A stretch of DNA of 64,000 nucleotides from Candidatus Jidaibacter acanthamoeba (GTDB lineage: Bacteria; Pseudomonadota; Alphaproteobacteria; Rickettsiales; Midichloriaceae), in NCBI RefSeq assembly GCF_000815465.1, contig NZ_JSWE01000223.1, forward strand, positions 1 through 64,000, read 5' to 3'. The first letter of the stretch is position 1. Each line of letters opens with the position of its first letter. The notes under the pieces were generated by a model. That model was not told where the DNA came from and did not search any database. It saw only the letters and a program-made list of their open reading frames with translations. The position numbers and the translations under genes were made by a program. This document shows, piece after piece, positions 56,453-64,000 of the stretch.

Positions 56453-58654
56453 TTACCTTTCTCTATTTGTATCATCTTGTTGTTTACGCTTCAGTATTTC
56501 TTCCGGAGAAATTACATTTCGTGAACTTATTATTTTAGGGAAATTTAACTGTATACCAGGTACATTATTATTAATTTCCGGGCTTACATTTTCCTCAATA
56601 TCCGGAGATGATCTAAACTCAGGCTCGCTAACATCTGCATCGCTACTACTATGGGTAGGGCTTAGCTCATTACCGATCATTTTTTCTGATGGTTGAAGAT
56701 TATTAACTAAATCTTTTATAGCCACAAACATGCAACTTTTTAATACTATTTCTCCATTTGGAGTATTTTCTGTTAGTACTGAGAAAAGATCTTGACCATT
56801 TTCTAATATTAGTTTTTCCAAGATTTCTTGGTGCCCTCTTAATATTTGATATAATTCATAAATTTGCTTACTTTCTCTAATATTCCTAGCGCAAAAATCC
56901 TTAAACATGTTTAAACTTTCTCTTAAATCATAAAGTTGTTCCTGATTGAGCAATAAGCTTAGCTTTTCATAAGAAGGTAGGTAAATACCTGTAATTTCTT
57001 TAATGTACCAGGATATATCTTTATTAGGTAATCTCTTTATGTTAAGAGCCTCAATAAAATTTTTATTAATTTCTTCAATCGGTATTTCTACCTCTTCATC
57101 ATTGACTTCCGGCAAGCTTACTTCATCTGCTGCTTCTATCTTTCTAGGACTAATTTTTAAAATATTACTTTTTAAATCCTTGGAAACTAGGTGTATGTAA
57201 TTATACAGCTCCAAATTTAATGCTGAGATAACTGAAATTGGATTTTCAAATTTTTTAAGTTTGACTACATAACAATATTCACCTAATTTTTCTTTAATCT
57301 CCTCTTCACTATTAATATCAATACGTACTTCTGTTATTTTGTCAGCATCAATTTCCCTGTTTAAAGCTGCTTTTAGTTGTTCAATGTATTGATTTTTTTG
57401 ATTTAATAATTTCTCTCCTATTATATGCGCTTTTTTAGCTTTAAACAAACCTTTAACTACTTGGTTTTCATATATTTCACTAACATATTTTTTTGCAAAC
57501 TCTTTTCTAAGTTCTTTTATTGCGTTTTCGTAGCCTTTTTCTTCTTCTGAGGGTGTATAGAACTTAGGGACATCATAATGTTGAGCGAACTCTTCTTGGG
57601 TATCCATAACCTGCTCAGCCATAATCATCATGTTCTTAAGTGCAAATAATCCGCAACTTTTTAGAGGTTCCTCAAGTTGTTCTTGGATATCTGGTTGGAT
57701 TTGTCTTATATTTATCTGCCATCCTAGCTTCAGCGGATAAGCCGCTCTAATCTCTTGTTCAAACTCTGCTCTTTTGTAGCCTAAAGAATCTTTGTATAAT
57801 ACTGTTAATGTTTTTTCGCCGCTTAAAAGATTAATTCCCGGAATAATACAAAAAGCTATCCAATGGACATTATTTGTATTATAAACTCCCACACCCACCT
57901 TCCCTACTTCAAGCTGAGATTGATAATCCCCTAAAATCTCCACAGCTGAGATAATTTTAGCTTTATTTCCTTTCCCTAATGTTCCGATAAACTTGATTCT
58001 GCTCTCTCTAGACAGTCCATGAATTAACTGTTTTGCAATATATTCAATATCGGAAGTTTGATATTCGTAATTTAGGTTATCATATTGATTAAATGCATTG
58101 TCACCCGCATGATGGTCTATTATACTTACTTGAGATATGTTTTCTTTTAAAATATGCTCAATATCAGCCTTTGAAATAACTCCTCCCGCTAATGCCATAA
58201 ATATTGATTGAAGTAGTGTATCTTTTTTATTTTCTTCATGCTCAGCCATTATTGATATTTCATTTTCGCTAGGTTCCGGGCTAGTGGAATCAGGAGGGAA
58301 CATAGAAGAATGTAATTCTCTTATCTTATTTAATCCTTCTTTCCTAAGTTTATTATACTCATCTTTTATCTCTTTATTTTTTGTCATAAAGAGTGGTGGG
58401 CTCCATTTATTATTAGCTTTAGCAATTTTATGGGAATCTCTATAATGCAACTCCAGTATATCTTGTTGATTAAGTTCATTTTCTTCAGGCGAACCTTCAG
58501 TTAATTTTAATTTTTTACCTTCGTTGATTTTTCTAGTTTGTACATTATTAAATGCTGCTATCGTTAAACTACAATCCGGGCAACATAGCTTTGAAATACC
58601 TATATAAAAGTCTCCTGTTACTCCTTTATCCACCAATCTTTGTGAAACTTGCAT
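56453..58654 (-). CDS. CE-clan (Ulp1/ElaD-type) cysteine protease-like protein, C-terminal piece
   Basis: The 733-residue open frame of the broken gene above. Residues 20-28 are the deaminase ISKLCCPDC. Residues 255-350 carry the CE-clan order His-Asp-Gln-Cys: NNVHWIAFCI (His264), LYKDSLGY (Asp289), QIQPDIQEQ (Gln318 or 320) and LKSCGLFALKNMM (Cys334). Enzymes of this clan include Ulp1 and bacterial deubiquitinases such as ElaD, ChlaDub and RickCE; specificity cannot be told. The other 380 residues are helical and charged with no recognised domain. It has no signal peptide, as expected for a type IV secretion substrate. Active residues are intact, so this part could still function if translated from 58654. 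Confidence 0.72.
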   Translation of the reverse strand: MQVSQRLVDKGVTGDFYIGISKLCCPDCSLTIAAFNNVQTRKINEGKKLKLTEGSPEENELNQQDILELHYRDSHKIAKANNKWSPPLFMTKNKEIKDEYNKLRKEGLNKIRELHSSMFPPDSTSPEPSENEISIMAEHEENKKDTLLQSIFMALAGGVISKADIEHILKENISQVSIIDHHAGDNAFNQYDNLNYEYQTSDIEYIAKQLIHGLSRESRIKFIGTLGKGNKAKIISAVEILGDYQSQLEVGKVGVGVYNTNNVHWIAFCIIPGINLLSGEKTLTVLYKDSLGYKRAEFEQEIRAAYPLKLGWQINIRQIQPDIQEQLEEPLKSCGLFALKNMMIMAEQVMDTQEEFAQHYDVPKFYTPSEEEKGYENAIKELRKEFAKKYVSEIYENQVVKGLFKAKKAHIIGEKLLNQKNQYIEQLKAALNREIDADKITEVRIDINSEEEIKEKLGEYCYVVKLKKFENPISVISALNLELYNYIHLVSKDLKSNILKISPRKIEAADEVSLPEVNDEEVEIPIEEINKNFIEALNIKRLPNKDISWYIKEITGIYLPSYEKLSLLLNQEQLYDLRESLNMFKDFCARNIRESKQIYELYQILRGHQEILEKLILENGQDLFSVLTENTPNGEIVLKSCMFVAIKDLVNNLQPSEKMIGNELSPTHSSSDADVSEPEFRSSPDIEENVSPEINNNVPGIQLNFPKIISSRNVISPEEILKRKQQDDTNRER

Positions 58655-59334
58655 TTCTGCATGAGAATCCTTTCCGCCTGCACCTCCATGCGTATCAACT
58701 CATAACCATGCTCTGCTTGCTCATTTAAACTTACAGTATTACCATCAACCACCTTTCTTAAAAATTGCTTATATTTCTCACCCCTGTCACTGGATAAATT
58801 CAAAAATACATCGCTATTTTTAAAAGCTTCCAAAAGCGGGTCGAATAGAACTTCATGCTTTTCAGATAATTCTTTTTCAAGTTTTTTAAAATCTAATGCT
58901 AAACGAGATATAATAATCTGAGCACCTCCTAAAAAGGAACCGATTCTGGAATCAACCTGCTTTGGGTTTATTTTTATAATATCAGTTAAATCAATAATGC
59001 TTTTTTTTCTTATATCCATTGGATTATCCAAATCCAAAACCATACTTGTAAGTCTTTCTAAATATTGATTAAAGCTAGCTTGGTATGCTTTCTGAAGCTC
59101 ACTTTGTACATATAAATTACAAACATTATGAAATAACTTTAACCTTTCATCACTTTTGGGCAGTTCACTTAAACCATTTTTAGCAATACCAGCAAAGTAA
59201 GCCATGACATTAAATATTAGCTTGTAATTTATGGTATCAACAGAGCTGGGTTTAGGTGTTAATATATTAGATGCAATAAGAAATCTCTCGCCATCAAAAC
59301 ATACTGCCGCACATGCACTGCTTCCTTTAAGCAA
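58618..59334 (-). pseudogene. Middle fragment of the broken deaminase gene
   Basis: A 238-codon open frame beginning at a TTG that has no ribosome-binding site. It carries SACAAVCFDGERFLIASN (deaminase strands 1-2) and a long helical insert (ERLKLFHNVCNLYVQSELQ...). It ends in RMEVQAERILMQKCKFHKDW, which is out of frame with the true zinc motif. It is unlikely to be an independent gene. Confidence 0.7.
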
Positions 59335-59513
59335 CTTGCCAGAGAATCCAGCCTACGATCCTTTCTTGTAATAGTTCGTTTCACGGGCAGGTCTCCAATG
59401 CTTAATTCTTCTGCTTTTGGTGCTTTTTCTTGTTCAGTTCTTGGCTTTTTTGTGCTTAAAATCTCTGTACTGCCTTGATTTTCTTCTTCAATTTTTCTTT
59501 TGTTTTCTTTCAT
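59259..59513 (-). pseudogene. N-terminal fragment of the broken deaminase gene
   Basis: An 84-codon frame starting at ATG 59513. Residues 4-7 (NKRK) and 22-25 (KKPR), spaced by an acidic/polar linker, resemble a bipartite nuclear-localisation signal. After DSLASCLK (about residue 62) the frame goes wrong (EAVHVRQYVLMAR) relative to the deaminase continuation. It provides the original start of the gene. Confidence 0.65.
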
Positions 59514-59561
59514 AAAAACTCTCTTGCATAAGTAACTTTTTAAAACAATTAAGGAATATAA

Positions 59562-59591
59562 TTGATTAACGATATTTTACTTCTATATAAT
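59562..59591 (+). promoter_or_regulatory. Candidate promoter of the gene at 59645
   Basis: TTGATT (59562-59567), 18-base spacer, TATAAT (59586-59591), in the 131-base divergent spacer. The TATAAT is exact, the -35 moderate. Confidence 0.4.
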
Positions 59592-59644
59592 AAGAATTAT
59601 ATTTTATAAATTTATTATAACATATAATTATTAATAAACAGTTA

Positions 59645-60529
59645 ATGAAAAATAATAAAGAAAATATATCTACTTCTAATAATACCCTAAATAGGAAAAG
59701 AGTACATTGGGGTGAAGATTCAATAAATAATGATGAAAAACCTAATATAAAAAAAAGAAGAAAATCTTCCTTGGAAGAAAGAGATAAATTTTTAGAGCAG
59801 CGTTATATCCAGGATATGAAGTTGGGGCATTATGAACGCTTAAAAGAAGGTTGGACAAGACTTGCTAATAAAACAAAAAAAGTCCTGCATGCCAAAGCAA
59901 AATATGGCGAAGATAGTCCTGAAGTATTGCATGCAATTAAGAAAGGTACATCTAAACTTGCTTCAATTAACAAATTCAGTCTCTTTACATGGGCTGCAGC
60001 TAACAGTGATATTAAAGCAATGAAGCTTATTAAAGAAACTACAACTGATTATTATTTTAAACTGAATGTATATTATGAAAAATATCTGGCTTTCAAGATG
60101 TTTTTAACGGAACAAAGAGCAAATGAGGGCTTAGGAATTTATAATCGCCATGATTGTATCGAAGGTTTTAAAGTATTTTTAACTGTTACAGTTGAGCCTT
60201 TAATAGATATTATGATGATGCCGCATCGCAGCACCCCTAATATGAAAAGAGATTTTCTTGTAGCCCTTGAACAGTTAATAAGAGAAGGTGCTATAGAAAA
60301 CCCAGGGATTGATGCCCTTGAAGGTTACAAAACTAAATTAGAACCAAACCAAGGTAATGCCTCTGATAAGATATGTTACCGAGCCGGAGTATTGAAGAGT
60401 TCGGAAGGTAGCAAAGTAATATTAAAAGAAGTTCCGGATAGCAGCCGAGATACAAAGCTTGGTAGAAGTTGGATAGAATATGTCCAAACTTCTAAAGTTA
60501 ATGATAGTAAATCTTCTGGAAAAGCTTGA
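59645..60529 (+). CDS. Hypothetical protein with nuclear-localisation-like N-terminus
   Basis: No family recognised. The 294-residue protein begins with a basic, polar tail: NRKRVHWGEDSINND and IKKRRKSSLEERD (about residues 16-48), which looks like a eukaryotic nuclear-localisation signal. The middle has a helix pair, SLFTWAAANSDIKAMKLIKE, like a solitary ankyrin repeat, and the rest is helical. No signal peptide. It is divergent from, and 131 bases from, the deaminase/protease gene, whose start is similarly basic; the two may be a linked pair of host-directed proteins. NLS and targeting are inference. Confidence 0.68.
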   Translation: MKNNKENISTSNNTLNRKRVHWGEDSINNDEKPNIKKRRKSSLEERDKFLEQRYIQDMKLGHYERLKEGWTRLANKTKKVLHAKAKYGEDSPEVLHAIKKGTSKLASINKFSLFTWAAANSDIKAMKLIKETTTDYYFKLNVYYEKYLAFKMFLTEQRANEGLGIYNRHDCIEGFKVFLTVTVEPLIDIMMMPHRSTPNMKRDFLVALEQLIREGAIENPGIDALEGYKTKLEPNQGNASDKICYRAGVLKSSEGSKVILKEVPDSSRDTKLGRSWIEYVQTSKVNDSKSSGKA

Positions 60530-60705
60530 TAATATGATGGCTGAAATAACAATGAAGAAGCCTATAATTGATTAAGCAAAAATTTTTAATTTTGTTTACA
60601 CAGCCGAGACCTTTGTTTTTAAGCTCATTTTTATTTTGAATAGGTTTGCAGTCTCTTGCTAAGTTGCAAACAGCACTAAGTATTTGAGCTTAGCTTTAGC
60701 TTCAA

Positions 60706-61762
60706 CTAACTGTTTGTAGACGGCGGAAGCCTTTGAGATGACAGGTATCGGTTTGCTGTAGTGGGATACCCCATTGATTCTCCACACCTATCCAGTTGTA
60801 TACCGTTGAGTTCAGTAATGAGCTCAGCGCAGGCGTCAGATAACACTGAGTGTGCATTTGGTCTCTTGGTTGTGTTTTTTCCATATCCTTTCTTCATGTT
60901 TCTGTTGAATTCAATGCTGTTGCGTAGCCAGTTCCTAAGCGCAGCTACTCCGTCTCTAGGCGGTTTACTGCGATATGCCCTGAAGTAATCCTTAAACTTT
61001 TCCAGCTCCCAGTTAAGATCCAGTTCATCAAGCATGCCCTTTCTTGTCCAGTCCTCTACCTGATCTACTCTCAATTCATCCAGCCAAGCATTCGGTTGCT
61101 TTGGCTTCTTTCGAGGTTTTGCATCTTTGCTTTTAGTCAGCTTTGTATTTTCTGCTTCAGCCACCGGTATAGTTCCTTCTCCAATTAGCTCAAATTCAAA
61201 GGAAACTTTTTCTTTTTTTGTATTCCCATAGGGAATATTTTTTTCTTTTAAAGGTCTTTTTTCTTTCTTCTTTTTCTTTTGGTTCTTTTCTTTTTCGTCT
61301 TTCTTTTTTACCCAATCCTTACTCTGCGTCATTGCTACAGAGAGGTGGTTCGTAAATGCAGGTTTTTCCTGAAGTGCAGGCGAGCTATCCTTGCGTGGAG
61401 TATTAGTCACTTCCGAGTCAGTTGCTGAGTTGTCAACTTTATTTGTCTCACCTGAGATATAGGAGCTATCTATGGTTAGTACGGTTCCTTTAGCGCTTAA
61501 CCTCTGCGTCAATTAATCCAAGGCTTTTTAAACGAGATAAGAACCTCCTCACCCTTACTTCATTCCACTGCCATATTTTAGCTAATGATCGGTTGGAGGT
61601 TAATATTTGCCATTTATTGATTATGTACAAATTTTTATTAAGCACTTTATAACAAGGCTGAGTTGATATATTACCAATCAACCATCTCCAAGCCTCTCTT
61701 TCAGTTAACGGTTTATCGGCAAACAGGTTATCTATTTCATTTATTTTAAGCATAAGATACAT
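60706..61762 (-). pseudogene. Phage/plasmid-like replication protein, split by a frameshift
   Basis: Two overlapping frames read as one gene. The first (61762-61490, 90 residues) has a winged-helix-like fold: EREAWRWLIGNI, LYIINKWQILTSNRSLAKIWQWNEVRVRRFLSRLKSLGLID. The second (61512-60706, 268 residues) continues with SAKGTVLTIDSSYISGE, a long lysine-rich linker, then PNAWLDELRVDQVEDWTRKG and FKDYFRAYRSKPPRDGVAALRNWLRNSI, the C-terminal pattern of phage O-like/DnaT-like replication initiators. The joint lies at AAGCGCTAA (about 61497-61503), needing one extra base. It is a prophage or plasmid relic next to a toxin-antitoxin pair. Confidence 0.7.
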
Positions 61763-61832
61763 TTATAAAGATTTAAATTTATTAGTAAGTATATTTGTCT
61801 ATTTATTTAGTAAAAATTAAAAAAATAGCGTA

Positions 61833-61998
61833 TTTACTTGTATCATATTGCATTTATACTAACAAGTAAAATAATGGCTGTCTTTATTATGAGAGGATAT
61901 AAATAAGGTGCTTATTAAAGATCGATCTGTTTTTTATTTACAATATAATAAAATTCCATTATTTTATGCTTGATACGTATCGCATACAATGATAATAT
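61833..61998 (+). promoter_or_regulatory. Control region of higBA
   Basis: TTTACTTGT (61833-61841) and its reverse complement ACAAGTAAA (61862-61870) form a 9-bp inverted repeat with a 20-base spacer. TATAAT (61944-61949) is a possible -10, and GATACGTATC (61972-61981) is a 10-bp palindrome 18 bases before the higB ATG, a plausible operator for HigA. Confidence 0.45.
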
Positions 61999-62283
61999 AT
62001 GATTAAAAGTTTTAAATGCAAAGAAACTTTAACTATCTGGAATGGTGTTAGCTCAAGAAAATTTCCGCATGATATCCAAGATAGAGTATTGAAAAAGCTA
62101 AGAATGTTGGATGCAGCCGGTGTTTTAGATGATTTAAAAAACCCGCCCAGTAATAGACCGGAAAAATTGAAAGGTGATAGAGAAGGACAGATGAGCATAA
62201 GAGTTAATAACCAATGGCGTATTTGTTTTAAATGGGAAAACTGCAATGCTTATGAAGTAGAGTTAATTGATTACCATAGATGA
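61999..62283 (+). CDS. higB: HigB-type toxin (RelE superfamily)
   Basis: Ribosome-dependent mRNA endonuclease of a type II toxin-antitoxin pair. The 94-residue protein follows the HigB pattern throughout: IKSFKCKETLTIWNG, SRKFPHDIQDRVLKKLRMLDAA, LDDLKNPPSNRPEKLKGDR, GQMSIRVNNQWRICFKW and the terminal VELIDYHR. The catalytic His/Arg/Tyr-type residues of the family are present, so it is probably active. It comes before its antitoxin, the reverse of most TA pairs but normal for higBA, and overlaps it by four bases. Confidence 0.93.
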   Translation: MIKSFKCKETLTIWNGVSSRKFPHDIQDRVLKKLRMLDAAGVLDDLKNPPSNRPEKLKGDREGQMSIRVNNQWRICFKWENCNAYEVELIDYHR

Positions 62284-62627
62284 GGAAGGATATGACCAAT
62301 AAATATTTAAATAATCCTACTGTAGGTGAAATTTTAAAAACCGAGTTTATTGATGAAATAAGTATAAGTCAGAATGCACTTGCAAAGGCAATTATGGTTC
62401 CTGCAAACCGCATCCATGAAATTGTCAGAAATAGAAGAAGTATTACTGCAGATACTGATTTAAGACTTTGTAAATTTTTCGGCCTTTCGGAAGGTTATTT
62501 TTTAAGACTGCAATCCTCTTATGAAATTATGCAGGCAAAAAGATTGCTGGAAAAAGATATAGAAAAAATTTCCCCGTATTCTTATGCCCCGTCTACTTCA
62601 AATATGATAAATACCATAAGACTATAA
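62280..62627 (+). CDS. higA: HigA-type antitoxin
   Basis: A 115-residue XRE-type helix-turn-helix protein: NPTVGEILKTEFIDEISISQNALAKAIMVPANRIHEIVRNRRSITADTDLRLCKFFGLSEGYFLRLQ. In addition it has the HigA C-terminal region. Start may be ATG 62280 (in the four-base overlap with higB) or ATG 62292, which has AGGA upstream. It represses the higBA promoter and neutralises HigB. Single TA pair in the window. Confidence 0.92.
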   Translation: MRKDMTNKYLNNPTVGEILKTEFIDEISISQNALAKAIMVPANRIHEIVRNRRSITADTDLRLCKFFGLSEGYFLRLQSSYEIMQAKRLLEKDIEKISPYSYAPSTSNMINTIRL

Positions 62628-62660
62628 CGGCTGAAACTCCTATCTTTATAAAATGTAACT

Positions 62661-63974
62661 CTATTTTGTATAACCGGAGCTATTACTGCTCTGATTAATA
62701 TTTGTATCTTTGCTCTCCAAAAACGATTTAATTTTAGAAGAAGCCGAATAATCTTTTGCTGTCTTCTTATCTTTAATATCTGCCAACTCTTTGTTTGCTC
62801 CTCTTTCTAAAAGTAATTTTACCATCTCACTTCGATTGTATTTTTCAGCTAAATGTAAAGGAGTCCTGCCTTTCGCATCTTGTATGTTTATATTAATTTC
62901 ACCACGAGCAATTAGTAAATTTGCTATTTCCACATTCCCTTGTAACGCTGTCAGATGCAAAGCTGTTCTATTATGTTTTTTCTCGAGCTTATAATTAATG
63001 TCAACTGCCTCTATAAATAGCATAACCTTCTCAGTATTGTTATGAGTGATCGCTTTTAAAAATTGCTTAGTTTTATCTTCAACTGTTGTTTGTTCATCTA
63101 TGGTTTGAATACCAAGAGCTTGAGCTGTTTTGTTATATGCGGCTAAAGCGCTTGTATAATGCTCGTCATGTTCTTTACATTTATCTAAACTTTTTTTAAT
63201 TTCATTTAAAGCTTTTTTGGCTTCTGCTTCGTTATCGTTCCAATACCCGGCACGCATAATCAAAAAGTCAGCAACCTCGTCATTAAAATACTTACCAAGA
63301 TATTGTGTTGCTGCTATACTCCCACTAATTGGCCAATAACTTCCCTTATATGTGGCTTTAGCTGTACTTAGTTCTTGAGTAAACATTTCAACTATTAGCT
63401 CTGTAATTAAGTTATAAGTAGCTAGCTTATAGTAAAGGCTTCGTACATAGCTTCCGCTCTGAGCCTCCTTCATAACTCGAATGTTTCTCGAACCACCATC
63501 TGTATTGCTAATATTTACTGTAAATACTTCTTGAAATATTTCCCTATTTCCTATCAAAATAGCTAAAATTTCCTTATCATATTTAATATTTAAAGTTTTG
63601 AGGATAACCGCATCTATCTTTCCTTTTTCAGTTGTTAATAAAGCTTCTTTATCTTTTTCTTTTTTAAGTATTAAACTAATTTCTTTAATAACCTCACTAA
63701 AAATTCTGCTCATCTCATCGTCTTCCAACTTAAACTCTATTTCCGAATCTCCGAAAAAGTTTATTTTATTATAATCCTTGTTTATAAATACTGCATATCC
63801 CATCTTCAACGCCACTAAAAGTATATTGAGAAAGGATTTGATTGGCTGCTCAAATAAATCATGATTAGAAAAATTTATGATTTTAACCACATTTTTTATT
63901 TCTGCGAAAGTAAGCTGAGACTTTAATTTAGTTATTAAGCTTTCAATAATCAGCTGTGAAGATGCGCGTAACAT
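62661..63974 (-). CDS. Ankyrin-repeat protein, 5' end possibly outside the window
   Basis: A 437-residue frame from an ATG at 63974; the same frame is open to base 64000 with no stop, so the true start may lie beyond the window. Residues 1-300 are helical with no recognised domain. Three ankyrin repeats lie at about 303-405 (KTKQFLKAITHNNTEKVMLFI, NRTALHLTALQGNVEIANLLI, GRTPLHLAEKYNRSEMVKLLL). The C-terminus is Ser/Asn-rich. It converges on higA. By family, a candidate secreted protein. Confidence 0.8.
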   Translation of the reverse strand: MLRASSQLIIESLITKLKSQLTFAEIKNVVKIINFSNHDLFEQPIKSFLNILLVALKMGYAVFINKDYNKINFFGDSEIEFKLEDDEMSRIFSEVIKEISLILKKEKDKEALLTTEKGKIDAVILKTLNIKYDKEILAILIGNREIFQEVFTVNISNTDGGSRNIRVMKEAQSGSYVRSLYYKLATYNLITELIVEMFTQELSTAKATYKGSYWPISGSIAATQYLGKYFNDEVADFLIMRAGYWNDNEAEAKKALNEIKKSLDKCKEHDEHYTSALAAYNKTAQALGIQTIDEQTTVEDKTKQFLKAITHNNTEKVMLFIEAVDINYKLEKKHNRTALHLTALQGNVEIANLLIARGEININIQDAKGRTPLHLAEKYNRSEMVKLLLERGANKELADIKDKKTAKDYSASSKIKSFLESKDTNINQSSNSSGYTK

Positions 63975-64000
63975 TACAAATAGCTCGTTACCTGAGCGGA

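Larger units (their letters stand above)
56453..59513 (-). pseudogene. Broken multi-domain gene: nucleic-acid deaminase-like plus CE-clan protease
   Basis: Three overlapping frames form one ancestral protein of about 1015 residues. Frame 1 (59513-59259) has a basic, NLS-like start (NKRKIEEE, STKKPRTEQEK). Frame 2 (59334-58618) joins it near 59330: SLASCL then KGSSACAAVCFDGERFLIASN, the first strands of a deaminase fold. Frame 3 holds the zinc motifs: reading upstream of its ATG in the same frame gives HGGAGGKDSHAEMQVSQRL, where HAE is the deaminase His-Glu motif (58655-58663), and then GISKLCCPDC with the CxxC ligands. A TGA at 58700-58702 and the frame change place a second one-base deletion near 58700. 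The pattern resembles the OTT_1508-like deaminases of Orientia. A CE-clan protease follows. Either decaying or mis-sequenced; each piece may still be translated. Confidence 0.75.

Noticed and set aside
56373-56696. Plus-strand open frame at the end of the protease gene
   Set aside because: It is antisense to a strongly supported coding region and has biased Ser/Leu composition typical of shadow frames.

Overview
The window looks like chromosome of an AT-rich, host-associated alphaproteobacterium of the order Rickettsiales, perhaps a Midichloriaceae-type or amoeba-associated lineage. The evidence is a circularly permuted two-piece tmRNA gene (tag ANDNFASNERFAPMALAA), several ankyrin-repeat proteins, a patatin-like phospholipase, an IalB-type secreted protein, a DUF2793 protein of the gene-transfer-agent type, and dispersed single-copy housekeeping genes. 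It keeps peptidoglycan synthesis (murF, mraZ-rsmH-ftsL-ftsI, dacA, dapA), a lipid A acyltransferase, pgi, glmS and an intact metK, so it is less reduced than Rickettsia itself. The assignment is inference from content; no 16S gene is present.

Layout. 1-7.7 kb: minus-strand housekeeping (atpH-atpA, trmB-metK-ispA, ligA-murF) and tRNA-Gln. 7.8-11.8 kb: an ankyrin protein, then a minus-strand TPR-pilT-yraN operon. 12-16.5 kb: a sodium:solute symporter fused to a histidine kinase, tmRNA, HIT hydrolase and an LpxL-type acyltransferase. 16.6-21.7 kb: an envelope and surface block (putative membrane-active protein, DacA, IalB-like protein, a small membrane protein, DUF2793, a frameshifted beta-barrel protein, a tandem-repeat protein with a frameshift in an A7 tract). 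22-36 kb: transporter, pdxY, tRNA-Pro, sensor kinases, dapA-holB-lspA, M32 peptidase, gpmI, pgi, dgt. 36-42.6 kb: the start of a dcw cluster followed by a kinase-like candidate effector, a second candidate effector and a decayed duplicate bounded by direct repeats beside tRNA-Phe/tRNA-Glu. 42.9-56.1 kb: ankyrin/F-box-like protein, glmS, a histidine kinase with a REC-HATPase partner, patatin, rho, ispE, a degenerate GGDEF/EAL-like protein and tRNA-Thr. 56.4-64 kb: an accessory region with a broken deaminase/CE-clan protease gene, a divergent gene with a nuclear-localisation-like start, a broken phage-like replication gene, HigBA and another ankyrin protein.

How the genes fit together. The metabolic genes imply isoprenoid synthesis (ispE, ispA), lower glycolysis or gluconeogenesis feeding GlmS (pgi, gpmI), diaminopimelate for peptidoglycan, and pyridoxal salvage. 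Signalling is rich for a Rickettsiales member: four sensor kinases but only one receiver protein in the window. The candidate host-interaction proteins (ankyrin/F-box-like, kinase-like, patatin, deaminase/CE protease) lie beside tRNA genes or in the 56-64 kb region.

At least five loci carry apparent frameshifts (20.1, 21.6, 58.7, 59.3 and 61.5 kb), four of them in accessory genes. They may be real decay, slippage-controlled genes, or assembly errors; reads would decide. The most interesting objects are the deaminase/CE-protease polyprotein, the symporter-kinase fusion, the kinase-like protein at 39.7 kb and the ankyrin/F-box-like proteins.
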